A stretch of 64,000 nucleotides of DNA from JAGVPT01 sp963772165 (GTDB taxonomy: Bacteria > Bacteroidota > Ignavibacteria > UBA10030 > UBA8401): NCBI GenBank assembly GCA_963772165.1, contig CAVYWA010000009.1, positions 62,001 to 126,000 of the forward strand, written 5' to 3'. Below are positions 55,229-63,027 of this stretch, in pieces; the first letter of the stretch is position 1, and the number at the start of each line of letters is the position of its first letter. A model generated the notes under the pieces. That model did not search any database. It was not told the origin of the DNA and saw only the letters and a program-made list of their open reading frames with translations. Made by a program: the position numbers and the translations under genes.

Positions 55229-55642
55229 ATGTCTAGCAACTATCCTCCCGGCGGTTGGGCAAAAGTCCTCCTTGCATACCACAAATTTTCCGGAAGCTGG
55301 GCATGGGTCCTGCACCGCATCACCGGGCTTGTCCTAACCGGCTACATCATGCTGCACATTTTCGCGCTGATGTCGCTGCAAAAAGGAAAAGAAGCTTTCG
55401 ATTCAGAGATGCTCCTTTTCCGCACACCGATATTTCTTTTTCTGGAATGGTTCCTCTTTGCATTCCTCCTCTTCCATGCCCTGAACGGCATCCGTATCGT
55501 TTTGGTGGATCTCGCAGAGGGGGCGCGTTACCATAAGAAATTGTACTATGCCGCTATTATTGTCGGCCTCATTCTATTTTTCGGCATGGGCTACATCATG
55601 TTCACGCAGGATACGCTTCACTCCGTTGCAGCGGTGAAATAA
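55229..55642 (+). CDS. sdhC: Succinate dehydrogenase cytochrome b subunit (SdhC)
   Basis: 137-residue membrane subunit with three helices. The N-terminal GSWAWVLHRITGLVLTGYIMLHIF contains the family SxxHRxTG motif (read as VLHRITGLVL) and a haem b ligand candidate. FHALNGIRIVLVD is the usual second conserved stretch. AAAGGAG precedes the ATG. First gene of sdhCDAB. Confidence 0.92.
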   Translation: MSSNYPPGGWAKVLLAYHKFSGSWAWVLHRITGLVLTGYIMLHIFALMSLQKGKEAFDSEMLLFRTPIFLFLEWFLFAFLLFHALNGIRIVLVDLAEGARYHKKLYYAAIIVGLILFFGMGYIMFTQDTLHSVAAVK

Positions 55643-55671
55643 AAACATTTTAAGCCAAAGGGATCGACGCT

Positions 55672-56025
55672 ATGTCCTCAAAATATTACGGTTCGCGGGG
55701 TTCGGGAGCGCCAGCATGGTACTTGCAGCGAGTCTCGGGAGTTGCGCTTTTTGTCGTCGCTATCGGGCATTACATCCTTATGCATTATCATCTCGATTCC
55801 GGCCACACCTACGACGCCGTGCTTGCACGAATGCAGAACCCTTTGTACAAAGCTCTTCAAATTTCATTTGTCGTGCTCGGTTTATATCACGGACTATCGG
55901 GTACCTGGAACATTTTTCGCGATTACAAGATGCCAGCCTGGTTGAGCTGGAGTATTCTCGGGCTTCTGTATCTCGCCGGTATCACATTCGTCAGCCTGGG
56001 CATCTCAACAATTTTATCATTTTAA
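55672..56025 (+). CDS. sdhD: Succinate dehydrogenase membrane anchor subunit (SdhD)
   Basis: 117-residue three-helix anchor. WYLQRVSGVALFVVAIGHYILMHYH carries the quinone-site and haem-ligand His candidates (AIGHYILMHYH). ALQISFVVLGLYHGLSGTWNIFRDY is the conserved middle part (GLYHGLSGTWNIFRDY). Together with SdhC it binds haem b and menaquinone/ubiquinone. It is 29 bp after sdhC. Confidence 0.92.
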   Translation: MSSKYYGSRGSGAPAWYLQRVSGVALFVVAIGHYILMHYHLDSGHTYDAVLARMQNPLYKALQISFVVLGLYHGLSGTWNIFRDYKMPAWLSWSILGLLYLAGITFVSLGISTILSF

Positions 56026-56136
56026 TTCACTCGACGGACTTTCGGAACACGCAACGGAAATAATGAAACGTTGACGGCTGAAAAAATTTTCCGAGGGTTT
56101 ATTTCTGGAACCTGAGTTTTTTTATCGGAGTTTTCA

Positions 56137-57891
56137 ATGGTGCATACGTTTGATGTCGTTATCGTCGGGGCAGGAGGCGCAGGGCTCCGTGCAGCGTTAG
56201 AAATCCCGCAGGAACGCAGCTGCGCAGTATTATCGAAGGTCTACCCATCACGTTCTCACACCGGAACGGCGCAAGGAGGCGTTTGCGCGGCGCTCGCAAA
56301 CGAAGAAGAAGATTCGTGGGAATGGCACATGTTTGATACGGTCAAGGGGAGCGATTACCTCGGCGACCAGGATTCTATCGAAATCATGTGCCGCGATGCC
56401 ATCCGAGCGATTATCGAACTTGAACATATGGGTCTCCCCTTTTCACGCACTCCGGAAGGAAAGATCGCGCAGCGAAAATTCGGCGGACATACACGGCCGG
56501 AAAACCCCGCGGACCCGAACTCAAAACGCGTCGCCGTGCGCCGTGCCTGCTATTCCGCGGACAGAACCGGACATGTGATGCTCCATACGTTATTTGAAAG
56601 CTGCATAAAGCAGGGAGTACATTTCTACAGCGAATTTTTTGTCACGGACCTCATTATCAATAAAGGCGTCTGTTGCGGCGTCGTTGCGATGGAGATCGCG
56701 ACGGGCGAGATTCATACGTTTCATGCTAAGGCGGTAATGTTTGCGACCGGCGGTTACGGCCGGGCATTCCGGATTACGTCGAACGCTTTGATCGGAACCG
56801 GCGATGGCTGCAACATCGCCTACGAGAGCGGAATTCCGATGGAGGATATGGAATTCTTTCAATTCCATCCCACAGGATTGTGGAAACTCGGCATCCTTAT
56901 TTCGGAAGCCGCACGCGGCGAAGGTGGAATCCTTCGCAATAATGCCGGTGAACGATTTATGGAACGATACGCGCCAACGGTGAAAGATCTCGCTCCGCGC
57001 GATATGGTTTCGCGCGCGATCTATACCGAGATCAAACAAGGACGCGGTATTAAAGGAAGCGACGGAACATATTACGTCAATCTCGACCTGACCCATCTCG
57101 GGGCACAAGTTATTCACGATAAGATTCCGGAGATTACCGGGTTTGCGAGAACGTACCTCGGCGTCGAACCGTTGAAGGAACCGATACCAATTCAACCCAC
57201 GGCGCATTATGCGATGGGTGGAATTCCGACAGATAACGACGCACGCGTCTACCTCGATGCAAAAGGAAAAATCCTCCCCGGGTTCTATGCAGCGGGCGAA
57301 TGCGCGTGCGTCTCGGTGCACGGAGCAAATCGTTTGGGGACAAATTCACTCCTTGACATCATCGTCTTCGGCAGACGGGGAGGCAAAGCGATCGCCCAGT
57401 ATCTGGAAGAAGCTGAGCTCACTCCGCTTCCCAAACACCCGGACGGCAAAACACGAGAAATGATCGACGGGATTCTCTCGAACAAAGGGAGTGAAAACGC
57501 GGCGGCCATCCGGACAGAGATGCAGGAAAAAATGATGGACAAGTGCTCGGTCTACCGCGAAGCGAAGATGATGAAGGAACTTGTCGGCGAAATTCACGAA
57601 TTGAAACGCCGCTATAAAAAGATTTCCATTGCCGACCACGGGAAAAAATTCAATACGGAGCTCATGGAGGCGATCGAACTTCGTCATTTGCTCGGTACGG
57701 CTGAAACGATCGCCGTCTCCGCACTGAACCGGCAGGAAAGCCGCGGCGCGCATGCCCGTGAAGATTTTCCGAAGCGCGACGACAAGAAATGGCTGAAGCA
57801 CACTTTCATCGATTACAATGGCGGCAAGCCGAAGATTACGTATAAGCCGGTCGTCATCACGAAATTTCAACCGAAAGAACGAGTGTATTAG
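56137..57891 (+). CDS. sdhA: Succinate dehydrogenase flavoprotein subunit (SdhA)
   Basis: 584 residues. FAD binding begins at VVIVGAGGAGLRAA. The covalent-FAD histidine is in SRSHTGTAQGGVCAAL. Catalytic segments are FHPTGLWKLGILISEAARGEGG (EAARGEGG), RDMVSRAIYTEI and HYAMGGIPTDNDARV. The C-terminus is rich in basic residues (FQPKERVY). SdhA oxidises succinate to fumarate in the TCA cycle. Confidence 0.96.
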   Translation: MVHTFDVVIVGAGGAGLRAALEIPQERSCAVLSKVYPSRSHTGTAQGGVCAALANEEEDSWEWHMFDTVKGSDYLGDQDSIEIMCRDAIRAIIELEHMGLPFSRTPEGKIAQRKFGGHTRPENPADPNSKRVAVRRACYSADRTGHVMLHTLFESCIKQGVHFYSEFFVTDLIINKGVCCGVVAMEIATGEIHTFHAKAVMFATGGYGRAFRITSNALIGTGDGCNIAYESGIPMEDMEFFQFHPTGLWKLGILISEAARGEGGILRNNAGERFMERYAPTVKDLAPRDMVSRAIYTEIKQGRGIKGSDGTYYVNLDLTHLGAQVIHDKIPEITGFARTYLGVEPLKEPIPIQPTAHYAMGGIPTDNDARVYLDAKGKILPGFYAAGECACVSVHGANRLGTNSLLDIIVFGRRGGKAIAQYLEEAELTPLPKHPDGKTREMIDGILSNKGSENAAAIRTEMQEKMMDKCSVYREAKMMKELVGEIHELKRRYKKISIADHGKKFNTELMEAIELRHLLGTAETIAVSALNRQESRGAHAREDFPKRDDKKWLKHTFIDYNGGKPKITYKPVVITKFQPKERVY

Positions 57892-57941
57892 AACCCAAAA
57901 CAGACATCCGATACCTTTTCACTTACACTAAGGATAGTCCA

Positions 57942-58649
57942 ATGCAGGTAACTTTTCGCATTCAAAAATATAACCCCGAGACCGACACGATGCCGTACTA
58001 TAAAGAATACGTCGTCGATGGTGTCGATGAATCGTGGCGCGTGCTGGACGTGCTCGAAAAGATCAAGGGTTCGGCGGACGGATCGCTCACGTACCGGCGC
58101 TCGTGCGCCCACGGTGTTTGTGGTTCGGATGGAATGCGCATCAACGGGCGAAACCGCCTGGCGTGCTCGATCCTCTTGGGGGTCCTCGACTGCACAAAGG
58201 TTATTACGCTGGAGCCGCTTCCGTCGATGCCGGTGATCAAAGACCTAGTGGTCGACCTGACGGATTTCTACAAAAAATACGAGCTGGTAAAACCGTATCT
58301 TATTACAAAAACAAACCCTCCTGAAACGGAACGGCTGCAGAGCAATGAAGATGCGGAGAAACTTTTCGAATCGGCAAAATGCATCCTGTGCGCATGCTGT
58401 TCGACCTCGTGTCCATCCCTATGGACGAATGAAAATTACCTCGGCCCCGCTTCGCTGTTGAAAGCGTACCGTTTTACCTTCGATACGCGCGACGAGGCCG
58501 CAGACGAGCGGCTCGACATCGTCGACACCCAGGATGGCGTATGGCGCTGTCACACGATTTTCAATTGCATTGAAGCGTGCCCGAAGGAAATCAACATCAC
58601 GTGGCATATTTCACAATTGAAAAAAGCATTGGTGAATAGAGAGATTTAA
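57942..58649 (+). CDS. sdhB: Succinate dehydrogenase iron-sulfur subunit (SdhB)
   Basis: 235 residues. The plant-type [2Fe-2S] site is RRSCAHGVCGSDGMRINGRNRLAC (CAHGVCGSDG with Cys at the end). The [4Fe-4S] and [3Fe-4S] sites are CILCACCSTSCPSLW and CHTIFNCIEACPKEIN. It passes electrons from FAD to the membrane quinone. A strong intrinsic terminator follows at 58687. Confidence 0.96.
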   Translation: MQVTFRIQKYNPETDTMPYYKEYVVDGVDESWRVLDVLEKIKGSADGSLTYRRSCAHGVCGSDGMRINGRNRLACSILLGVLDCTKVITLEPLPSMPVIKDLVVDLTDFYKKYELVKPYLITKTNPPETERLQSNEDAEKLFESAKCILCACCSTSCPSLWTNENYLGPASLLKAYRFTFDTRDEAADERLDIVDTQDGVWRCHTIFNCIEACPKEINITWHISQLKKALVNREI

Positions 58650-58686
58650 CGACTGAATGTCGAAAGAGGCATTCTCGGGTAGCAAT

Positions 58687-58724
58687 AAAAAGGCTGGTCG
58701 CACATCGCGTACCAGCCTTTTTGT
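58687..58724 (+). terminator. Intrinsic terminator of the sdh operon
   Basis: An 11-bp stem AAAAGGCTGGT / ACCAGCCTTTT at 58688-58721 with a 12-nt loop. It is followed by TTGTTTCTTT on the plus strand, 38 bp after the sdhB stop. Confidence 0.87.
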
Positions 58725-58748
58725 TTCTTTATCGTAAGAAGCCTGACA

Positions 58749-58779
58749 CCCCTGTTAAGGGTTTACACCCTGACAGGGG
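58749..58779. repeat. Long near-perfect hairpin between sdhB and the CPXCG gene
   Basis: CCCCTGT / ACAGGGG outer stem with an inner AGGGT / ACCCT stem and a TTAC loop. On the minus strand it lies about 10 bp past the CPXCG stop but has no T run, so it is more likely a repeat than a terminator. Confidence 0.7.
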
Positions 58780-58789
58780 GAAAACAATA

Positions 58790-58981
58790 TTATTCATCTT
58801 CCTGCCGGGCCTTAACGTGAGGAGAATCGCCCCCTGCCACGTTAACGGAAATGGCCATCGGCCTACAGCACACTTCACAGTCTTCGATGTATTCCTGACA
58901 AAGGACTGTGCAGTCGACCATTATCTCTATTGTTTCCCCACAATAGGGACATTGTATTGAGACAGCTTTCAGTAGATCCAT
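58790..58981 (-). CDS. CPXCG motif-containing cysteine-rich protein
   Basis: 63-residue zinc-ribbon-like protein with IQCPYCGE near residue 9 and EDCEVCCRPM near 35, the CPXCG family pattern (function unknown). ATG 58979-58981 is used; six more in-frame codons upstream lead to another ATG at 58997-58999. It lies between the CsgG-like gene and the hairpin at 58749. Confidence 0.85.
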   Translation of the reverse strand: MDLLKAVSIQCPYCGETIEIMVDCTVLCQEYIEDCEVCCRPMAISVNVAGGDSPHVKARQEDE

Positions 58982-59042
58982 TTGAGTCTCAATCCTCAAC
59001 TCCTGGCTGTGTCCAAAGAATCCTTGATCTTCCCGGCGTCCT

Positions 59043-59825
59043 TCATTTCTTCCCTTTCTTCATTTTCCCTGACAACGCAGCCATCTCTTCCATTTTTTGT
59101 TTGGCAGGCTCATAGCCGTTCGATTCATCCCACGCTTTTTGAAACATCGACCGCGCAGATTCATACATCGCAGCTGCCTCGGCACCTTTCCCCTCTTTTT
59201 CAAGCTTGTGCCCGTTGTCTTCCAGGTTGAGCCCTTGGGCGTAAGCAACATAACCGTCGAATTTTCCATCCTTTGTCGACGCGAGCCGATCTTCTTCCCC
59301 TTTGCTTACGTCAATTTCGAGATCGCCTGAAACCTTCTTCACGAGCGATTTCAACGTCGTCAAAAACTCGTCGAGGTTACCTGTTTCTTCCTCCTCCTTG
59401 ATTGTGAGCCCGGTTTCAGTTGAGACAATGCGGGCGTCGATGCGGAGTTTATCGCCAAACAAATTTGAGAATCCGCCTAACAACAGAAATTTCGCACCAA
59501 GCAACTTTCCAATTTTCTGCACTGTATCTTTGTCAACTAAATCCATTTCGCTAAGATGTAACTCTTCAACTACCGCTTCTATCCGCTGCCGTTCGACAAC
59601 TCGGAGGCTGTTGATTTTGGACATCTCCGTAATGAGCATGTCCGCCAATCCTTTTTTTAAGGGATCAAGCTTGTCCTTATCAACGACGCTATTGTTTTCG
59701 AAGTAGAGAATGCCAATTGTCTGCAGATTTGTTTCTTGCGCGGAAACCGGTGCTGTCGATACATACATTAGTAAAACCATCGCTATCAAACACCACATAC
59801 CACCACGAAGTAGATGCTTATTCAT
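59043..59825 (-). CDS. CsgG/FlgO-like secreted protein
   Basis: 260 residues. A signal peptide (LIAMVLLMYVSTAPVSA) ends near residue 29. The mature part has the CsgG/FlgO/TolB-N-like domain: IGILYFENNS, GLADMLITEMSKI, LRVVERQRIEAVVEELHL and KIGKLLGAKFLLLGGFSNL. The C-terminal third (about 190-260) is a Lys/Glu-rich helix resembling a TPR pair (AAAMYESARSMFQKAWDES). It may sense or assist outer-membrane assembly; no specific role is assigned. Confidence 0.78.
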   Translation of the reverse strand: MNKHLLRGGMWCLIAMVLLMYVSTAPVSAQETNLQTIGILYFENNSVVDKDKLDPLKKGLADMLITEMSKINSLRVVERQRIEAVVEELHLSEMDLVDKDTVQKIGKLLGAKFLLLGGFSNLFGDKLRIDARIVSTETGLTIKEEEETGNLDEFLTTLKSLVKKVSGDLEIDVSKGEEDRLASTKDGKFDGYVAYAQGLNLEDNGHKLEKEGKGAEAAAMYESARSMFQKAWDESNGYEPAKQKMEEMAALSGKMKKGKK

Positions 59826-60165
59826 AAAAGTCCCTGCGCCGCTGTGATGAGATTCGTGAGAACATTCAATTCAAAAATTACAGTGCCGAACAAAAAGGAC
59901 GAGGAAGAGCCAAACGAAAGTGATGCACGATGATCAAAGTTGCATGATGGTTATTCCAGGGGGATTGGCACTTCGATGTTACAGCATCAATGAGGTCATA
60001 ACGTGAGCGTGTCTTGCACGGCCTAATATTGCAAAAAAACAGCCGGATGTCAAGACGACGAAAATACTGCTTTTTGCCAAAAAATTGTCAAAATGAACCG
60101 AAGCGGCAATTGACTTCGTACGCGGAAATTGTAATATTCAACTCACTATTCTTTTCGACAAGATC
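59826..60165. other. Divergent intergenic region
   Basis: 340 bases without a gene between the CsgG-like gene (minus) and the epimerase (plus). The plus-strand promoter candidate is listed separately. I see no repeat of the families found elsewhere. Confidence 0.5.
60110..60137 (+). promoter_or_regulatory. Candidate promoter of the epimerase gene
   Basis: TTGACT (60110-60115), a 16-bp spacer and TAATAT (60132-60137), 28 bp before the ATG. A good sigma-70-like match. Confidence 0.55.
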
Positions 60166-61206
60166 ATGACATCACCTTCGAACAAAGTTGTCTTTATGAC
60201 AGGTTCAACCGGTTTCATCGGTTCGCGCGTGGTCGAAATATTATGTCAGGATGGATGGCATGTACGGGCGCTTGTCCGCGATGTTGGGAAAGCGAAAAAC
60301 ATGTTCGAATCCCGGCAGCCGTCGACTCCTGGCAGCATCGAGTACATCCAAGGAGACTTGTTTGCAGGTACTCCGGCGGACCGGACAAAGATGTTTGCAG
60401 AATGTTTGGCGGGGGCAAATGCCGCCATCCATATCGCGGAAGCAAAAACGAAAGAAAAGAATTTTGACGCAAAGAACATCAAAGCGTTCGGCCTTCTTCT
60501 TGAAGCAGCGGCGGGAACGTCGGGTTTAGAACGATTCGTCTTTGTTTCGGCGTTTATGGCGGGAGGGCTTCCTCAACCGCTCCCCAAGATTTTGACAGAG
60601 GAAATGACGGGAGTCGAATTTCCGGATCCCTATTTTCAGTGGAAGAGAGTGGCTGAGCGTTTGCTGATAAAATTCTCCGGGAAGTCCCGTTTCACCTACT
60701 CAATCATTCGACCCGCACTTGTATACGGACCAAATGCCGAATGGCTCGTGCCGATGTTGAGCGTCATAAAAAATATAGGACCATATTTCGTCCCTCTGCC
60801 GAACGGAGGAACCGCTCCCCTTGGAACCGTTCACGTCGACGACGCGGCAGCAACAATTGCAATGTCCGCTTCGAGCAAATATGCGGAAAATCAAATCATC
60901 CATGCTGTCGACAATGGCGGAACGACGTACATCGATTGGTTTGAAACAATCGGGAAAACAAGCGGCCGGAAGGTGAAGATCGGCAGAATTCCGGAATCGA
61001 TTGTATATGCCGTGGCCGGTGCGGCGGATGCACTCACCTCTCTCGTCAACCTTCATTACGGTGCTCGCCTTTGGGCACAAGTCTTAAGCAGGGGCTGCGG
61101 ATACTCAAACGAAAAAATGAAAAGCATGATCGGCAGTCTTAAGAACCCCACCATTCGTGAAGGAATTCCGGGAATGATGGAATGGTTCGCCCAAACTCAT
61201 GCTTAA
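60166..61206 (+). CDS. NAD-dependent epimerase/dehydratase family protein
   Basis: 346-residue extended short-chain dehydrogenase. The Rossmann motif is TGSTGFIGSRVVE (about 12-24). The active-site pair is Tyr-x3-Lys in DPYFQWKRVAERL. IIRPALVYGPNAEW and TVHVDDAAATIAM are typical of 3-beta-HSD or nucleotide-sugar epimerase relatives. Its substrate cannot be told from sequence; the genes around it give no pathway. It ends 67 bp before the convergent sulfurtransferase gene. Confidence 0.83.
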   Translation: MTSPSNKVVFMTGSTGFIGSRVVEILCQDGWHVRALVRDVGKAKNMFESRQPSTPGSIEYIQGDLFAGTPADRTKMFAECLAGANAAIHIAEAKTKEKNFDAKNIKAFGLLLEAAAGTSGLERFVFVSAFMAGGLPQPLPKILTEEMTGVEFPDPYFQWKRVAERLLIKFSGKSRFTYSIIRPALVYGPNAEWLVPMLSVIKNIGPYFVPLPNGGTAPLGTVHVDDAAATIAMSASSKYAENQIIHAVDNGGTTYIDWFETIGKTSGRKVKIGRIPESIVYAVAGAADALTSLVNLHYGARLWAQVLSRGCGYSNEKMKSMIGSLKNPTIREGIPGMMEWFAQTHA

Positions 61207-61220
61207 GCTGCATCCCAAAA

Positions 61221-61249
61221 AAAAATCGGGCAGCCTCCGCCGCCCGATT
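61221..61249 (-). terminator. Intrinsic terminator of the sulfurtransferase operon
   Basis: Stem AATCGGGC / GCCCGATT (61224-61231 with 61242-61249), GC-rich loop, followed on the minus strand by about nine T. It lies 24 bp after the sulfurtransferase stop. It lacks a T run on the plus strand. Confidence 0.82.
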
Positions 61250-61272
61250 CTCCTCGACTTATAGATCACTTT

Positions 61273-62124
61273 CTATTTTTCTATCGGTGCGTTAATAAGA
61301 TTTCCCCACTCAGTCCACGAGCCATCGTAATTGCGAACCTTCGGATAACCGAGAAGATACTTCAACACGAACCATGAATGCGAGGATCGTTCACCGATAC
61401 GGCAATATGCGGTGATTTCTTTCAACCCCGGAACAATCCCTTTGCTTTCATACAGTGTTTTCAAATCGGCCGCAGATTTAAACGTCCCATCCTCGTTGAC
61501 CGCTTGGGACCAGGGAATGTTTTTTGCGCCAGGAATATGTCCGCCGCGCATCGACAATTCTTGCAATCCCGGAGGCGCGAGGATTTTTCCCGTATATTCA
61601 TCGTTCGATCTGACATCGACAAGACCATGCGATGATTCATTGAGATGAGCGGCCACAAAATCCCGAAGCGCGCGAAGATCTGTTTCCACTTTTGAGACCT
61701 TGTAGGACTTTGCACCGTAGTGCGGAATGTCGGTCGTGAGAGGTTTCCCTTCGGCAACCCATTTTTCCCTTCCGCCGTTGATGAGCCGAACATCGGCATG
61801 CCCGTAATATTTCAAAAGCCAGAATGCATACGCTGCAAACCAATTGTTGTTATCCCCGTAAAGAATCAATCCTGTATCGGGACTGACTCCCGATTCGCCG
61901 AGAAAGTGTTCGATCTGTTCCTTGCTCAGAATATCGCGCCGTGTCTGGTCTTGAAGCTGTGTCTTCCAATTCCATCCGATCGCCCCTTCGATATGCCCTT
62001 TCTCGTACTCGCTTGTATCAACATCTACTTCGACGAGACGAAAATTTTCGCCTTTCCGGTGCTCTAATGCCCAGCCGGTTGTAACAAGAACATCGGGATT
62101 TGCATACCCGCTGTTTGAAGCCAT
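61273..62124 (-). CDS. Thiosulfate/3-mercaptopyruvate sulfurtransferase (CysA2/SseA-type, tandem rhodanese)
   Basis: 283 residues with two rhodanese domains. The N-terminal one (about 1-130) is inactive-looking. The C-terminal one carries the catalytic loop AYCRIGERSSHSWFVL, whose Cys forms the persulfide; CRIGERS matches the actinobacterial CysA2 type. GGHIPGAKNIPW is the other hallmark. A strong GAGGAGG ribosome-binding site precedes ATG 62122-62124, 20 bp after the DUF4395 gene, so they are one operon. Expression is probably controlled by the polycysteine attenuator upstream of DUF4395. Its role is sulfane sulfur transfer. Confidence 0.92.
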   Translation of the reverse strand: MASNSGYANPDVLVTTGWALEHRKGENFRLVEVDVDTSEYEKGHIEGAIGWNWKTQLQDQTRRDILSKEQIEHFLGESGVSPDTGLILYGDNNNWFAAYAFWLLKYYGHADVRLINGGREKWVAEGKPLTTDIPHYGAKSYKVSKVETDLRALRDFVAAHLNESSHGLVDVRSNDEYTGKILAPPGLQELSMRGGHIPGAKNIPWSQAVNEDGTFKSAADLKTLYESKGIVPGLKEITAYCRIGERSSHSWFVLKYLLGYPKVRNYDGSWTEWGNLINAPIEK

Positions 62125-62144
62125 AGATCCTCCTCGTGTAGTAA

Positions 62145-62609
62145 TTAGTCGGTCGTGACACGTTTAAAAAACGCTCTCGTGAAAAATGATAGCCGTCGTA
62201 ACCGGAGGTAAAGAACACATCCGAGGCAAAAGTTGATCGTCACATTGATAAGCGCAAGAGCTACAACCAGGAAAGTTAAAATCCATCCGACAATCGGCTG
62301 ATTGAGCACGGTAAGAAATATGAACGCAACGCTTAAAAATATCCCCCCAAGCCCTTGGGCAAATAAATGCTGCACATTGTCTTCTTCAACAACATCGGGC
62401 CGTAAAATCCGCAACGGCCGAAGAACGTTGGCATAGAGAAGTTTGAATACTCCTGCTGAAGGAACAATCGTTCCAACCAGCAGCACCAGTGCAAGCAAGG
62501 CTACAAGCCAGGGAAGCTGGAGAGCAAATGCTGCCGCGACCAGCGTTATGATCGACCCCTGATTGAATTTGAGCGCTGTCCTGTCAACAAGGGAAATTCC
62601 ATTTGACAT
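62145..62609 (-). CDS. DUF4395 integral membrane protein
   Basis: 154-residue DUF4395 protein with about four hydrophobic helices (about 18-35, 37-58, 85-107, 108-130). VDRTALKFNQGSI opens it, and INFCLGCVLYLRL carries the conserved Cys pair near the C-terminus. The family is often next to thioredoxins and CysA2-type sulfurtransferases, notably in Actinobacteria, and may move or relay reduced sulfur across the membrane; this is unproven. It lies 32 bp after the intrinsic terminator of the polycysteine leader, with an AAAGGA ribosome-binding site. Confidence 0.87.
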   Translation of the reverse strand: MSNGISLVDRTALKFNQGSIITLVAAAFALQLPWLVALLALVLLVGTIVPSAGVFKLLYANVLRPLRILRPDVVEEDNVQHLFAQGLGGIFLSVAFIFLTVLNQPIVGWILTFLVVALALINVTINFCLGCVLYLRLRRLSFFTRAFFKRVTTD

Positions 62610-62641
62610 ATTGATGTTTCCTTTCGAAAAATAGTTAAAAA

Positions 62642-62672
62642 TAAAAAACCCTCTTCTTGTATAGAAGAGGGT
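62642..62672 (-). promoter_or_regulatory. Attenuator terminator hairpin ahead of the DUF4395-sulfurtransferase operon
   Basis: A perfect 10-bp stem, ACCCTCTTCT (62672-62663) and AGAAGAGGGT (62657-62648), has a 5-nt ATACA loop and is followed on the minus strand by TTTTTATTTTT. It lies between the polycysteine ORF stop (62700) and the DUF4395 start (62609). Transcripts from the upstream promoter would end here unless an antiterminator forms. AGAAGTGG (62729-62722), after the Cys tract, can pair with CCTCTTCT of the 5' arm with one mismatch. Confidence 0.83.
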
Positions 62673-62699
62673 CCGTTTCTTAAAACTTATATGCGGTTT

Positions 62700-62828
62700 T
62701 TATGAGGCGCCTGCCCGCCTTCCACTTCTATCAATACTATCGCTCGGAGTACAGCAACAACACGCTGCACAACAACACGCACTTGGGCAACAGTTTATTG
62801 AATCGATCTGGAAATTAAGAGCTTTCAT
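62700..62828 (-). CDS. Polycysteine leader peptide, 42 aa (candidate leaderless attenuator ORF)
   Basis: 42-codon ORF from ATG 62826-62828 to TAA 62700-62702. Residues 13-26 read CCPSACCCAACCCC, nine cysteines of 14. The codons are mostly TGT, so the clustering is at the protein level rather than a simple DNA repeat. The C-terminal 16 residues are Ser/Arg/Gly-rich. No ribosome-binding site precedes the ATG; the predicted transcription start falls at most two bases upstream, so translation may be leaderless. A terminator follows 28 nt later, then two sulfur genes. It is too small to be an enzyme; the likely role is a cysteine-sensing leader peptide that stalls ribosomes when Cys-tRNA is scarce. 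The alternative is a small metal-binding peptide. Confidence 0.8.
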   Translation of the reverse strand: MKALNFQIDSINCCPSACCCAACCCCTPSDSIDRSGRRAGAS

Positions 62829-62836
62829 TAGATATA

Positions 62837-62864
62837 AATATAATGATGTTTAAATAATTGTCAA
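62837..62864 (-). promoter_or_regulatory. Candidate sigma-70-type promoter of the polycysteine leader operon
   Basis: TTGACA (62864-62859), a 16-bp spacer and TATATT (62842-62837) on the minus strand. The start site predicted seven bases past the -10 falls at 62829-62831, that is 0-2 nt before the leader ATG. The -35 match is perfect. Confidence 0.68.
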
Positions 62865-62886
62865 ACGGCTCGGTAGCGTCTCAGTT

Positions 62887-62964
62887 TGTCATTCCCGCGA
62901 AAGCGGGAATCCAGGTATTGTCCTCTTGACCTCAAAATGGATGCCCACTTTCGTGGGCATGACA
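62887..62964. repeat. REPIN-like double hairpin, copy 3 (inverted orientation)
   Basis: TGTCATTCCCGC...GCGGGAATCCAGGTAT and AAATGGATGCCCAC...GTGGGCATGACA form two hairpins with perfect TGTCAT/ATGACA ends, 78 bp. It is the reverse complement of the arrangement at 39547. It lies about 20 bp upstream of the leader promoter. Confidence 0.82.
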
Positions 62965-63027
62965 TTCTTCGAGCCAAACTGAGACACCACCAGCGGCTCG
63001 GCAAGAGGAAAGTGTCAAAGTTTAGAC

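Noticed and set aside
58749..58779. Hairpin read as a second terminator of sdh
   Set aside because: No T run on either strand and a proper terminator already lies at 58687.
62700..62828. Polycysteine ORF as a metallothionein-like protein
   Set aside because: Possible, but the promoter spacing, immediate terminator and downstream sulfur genes fit a leader peptide better; kept only as the alternative.
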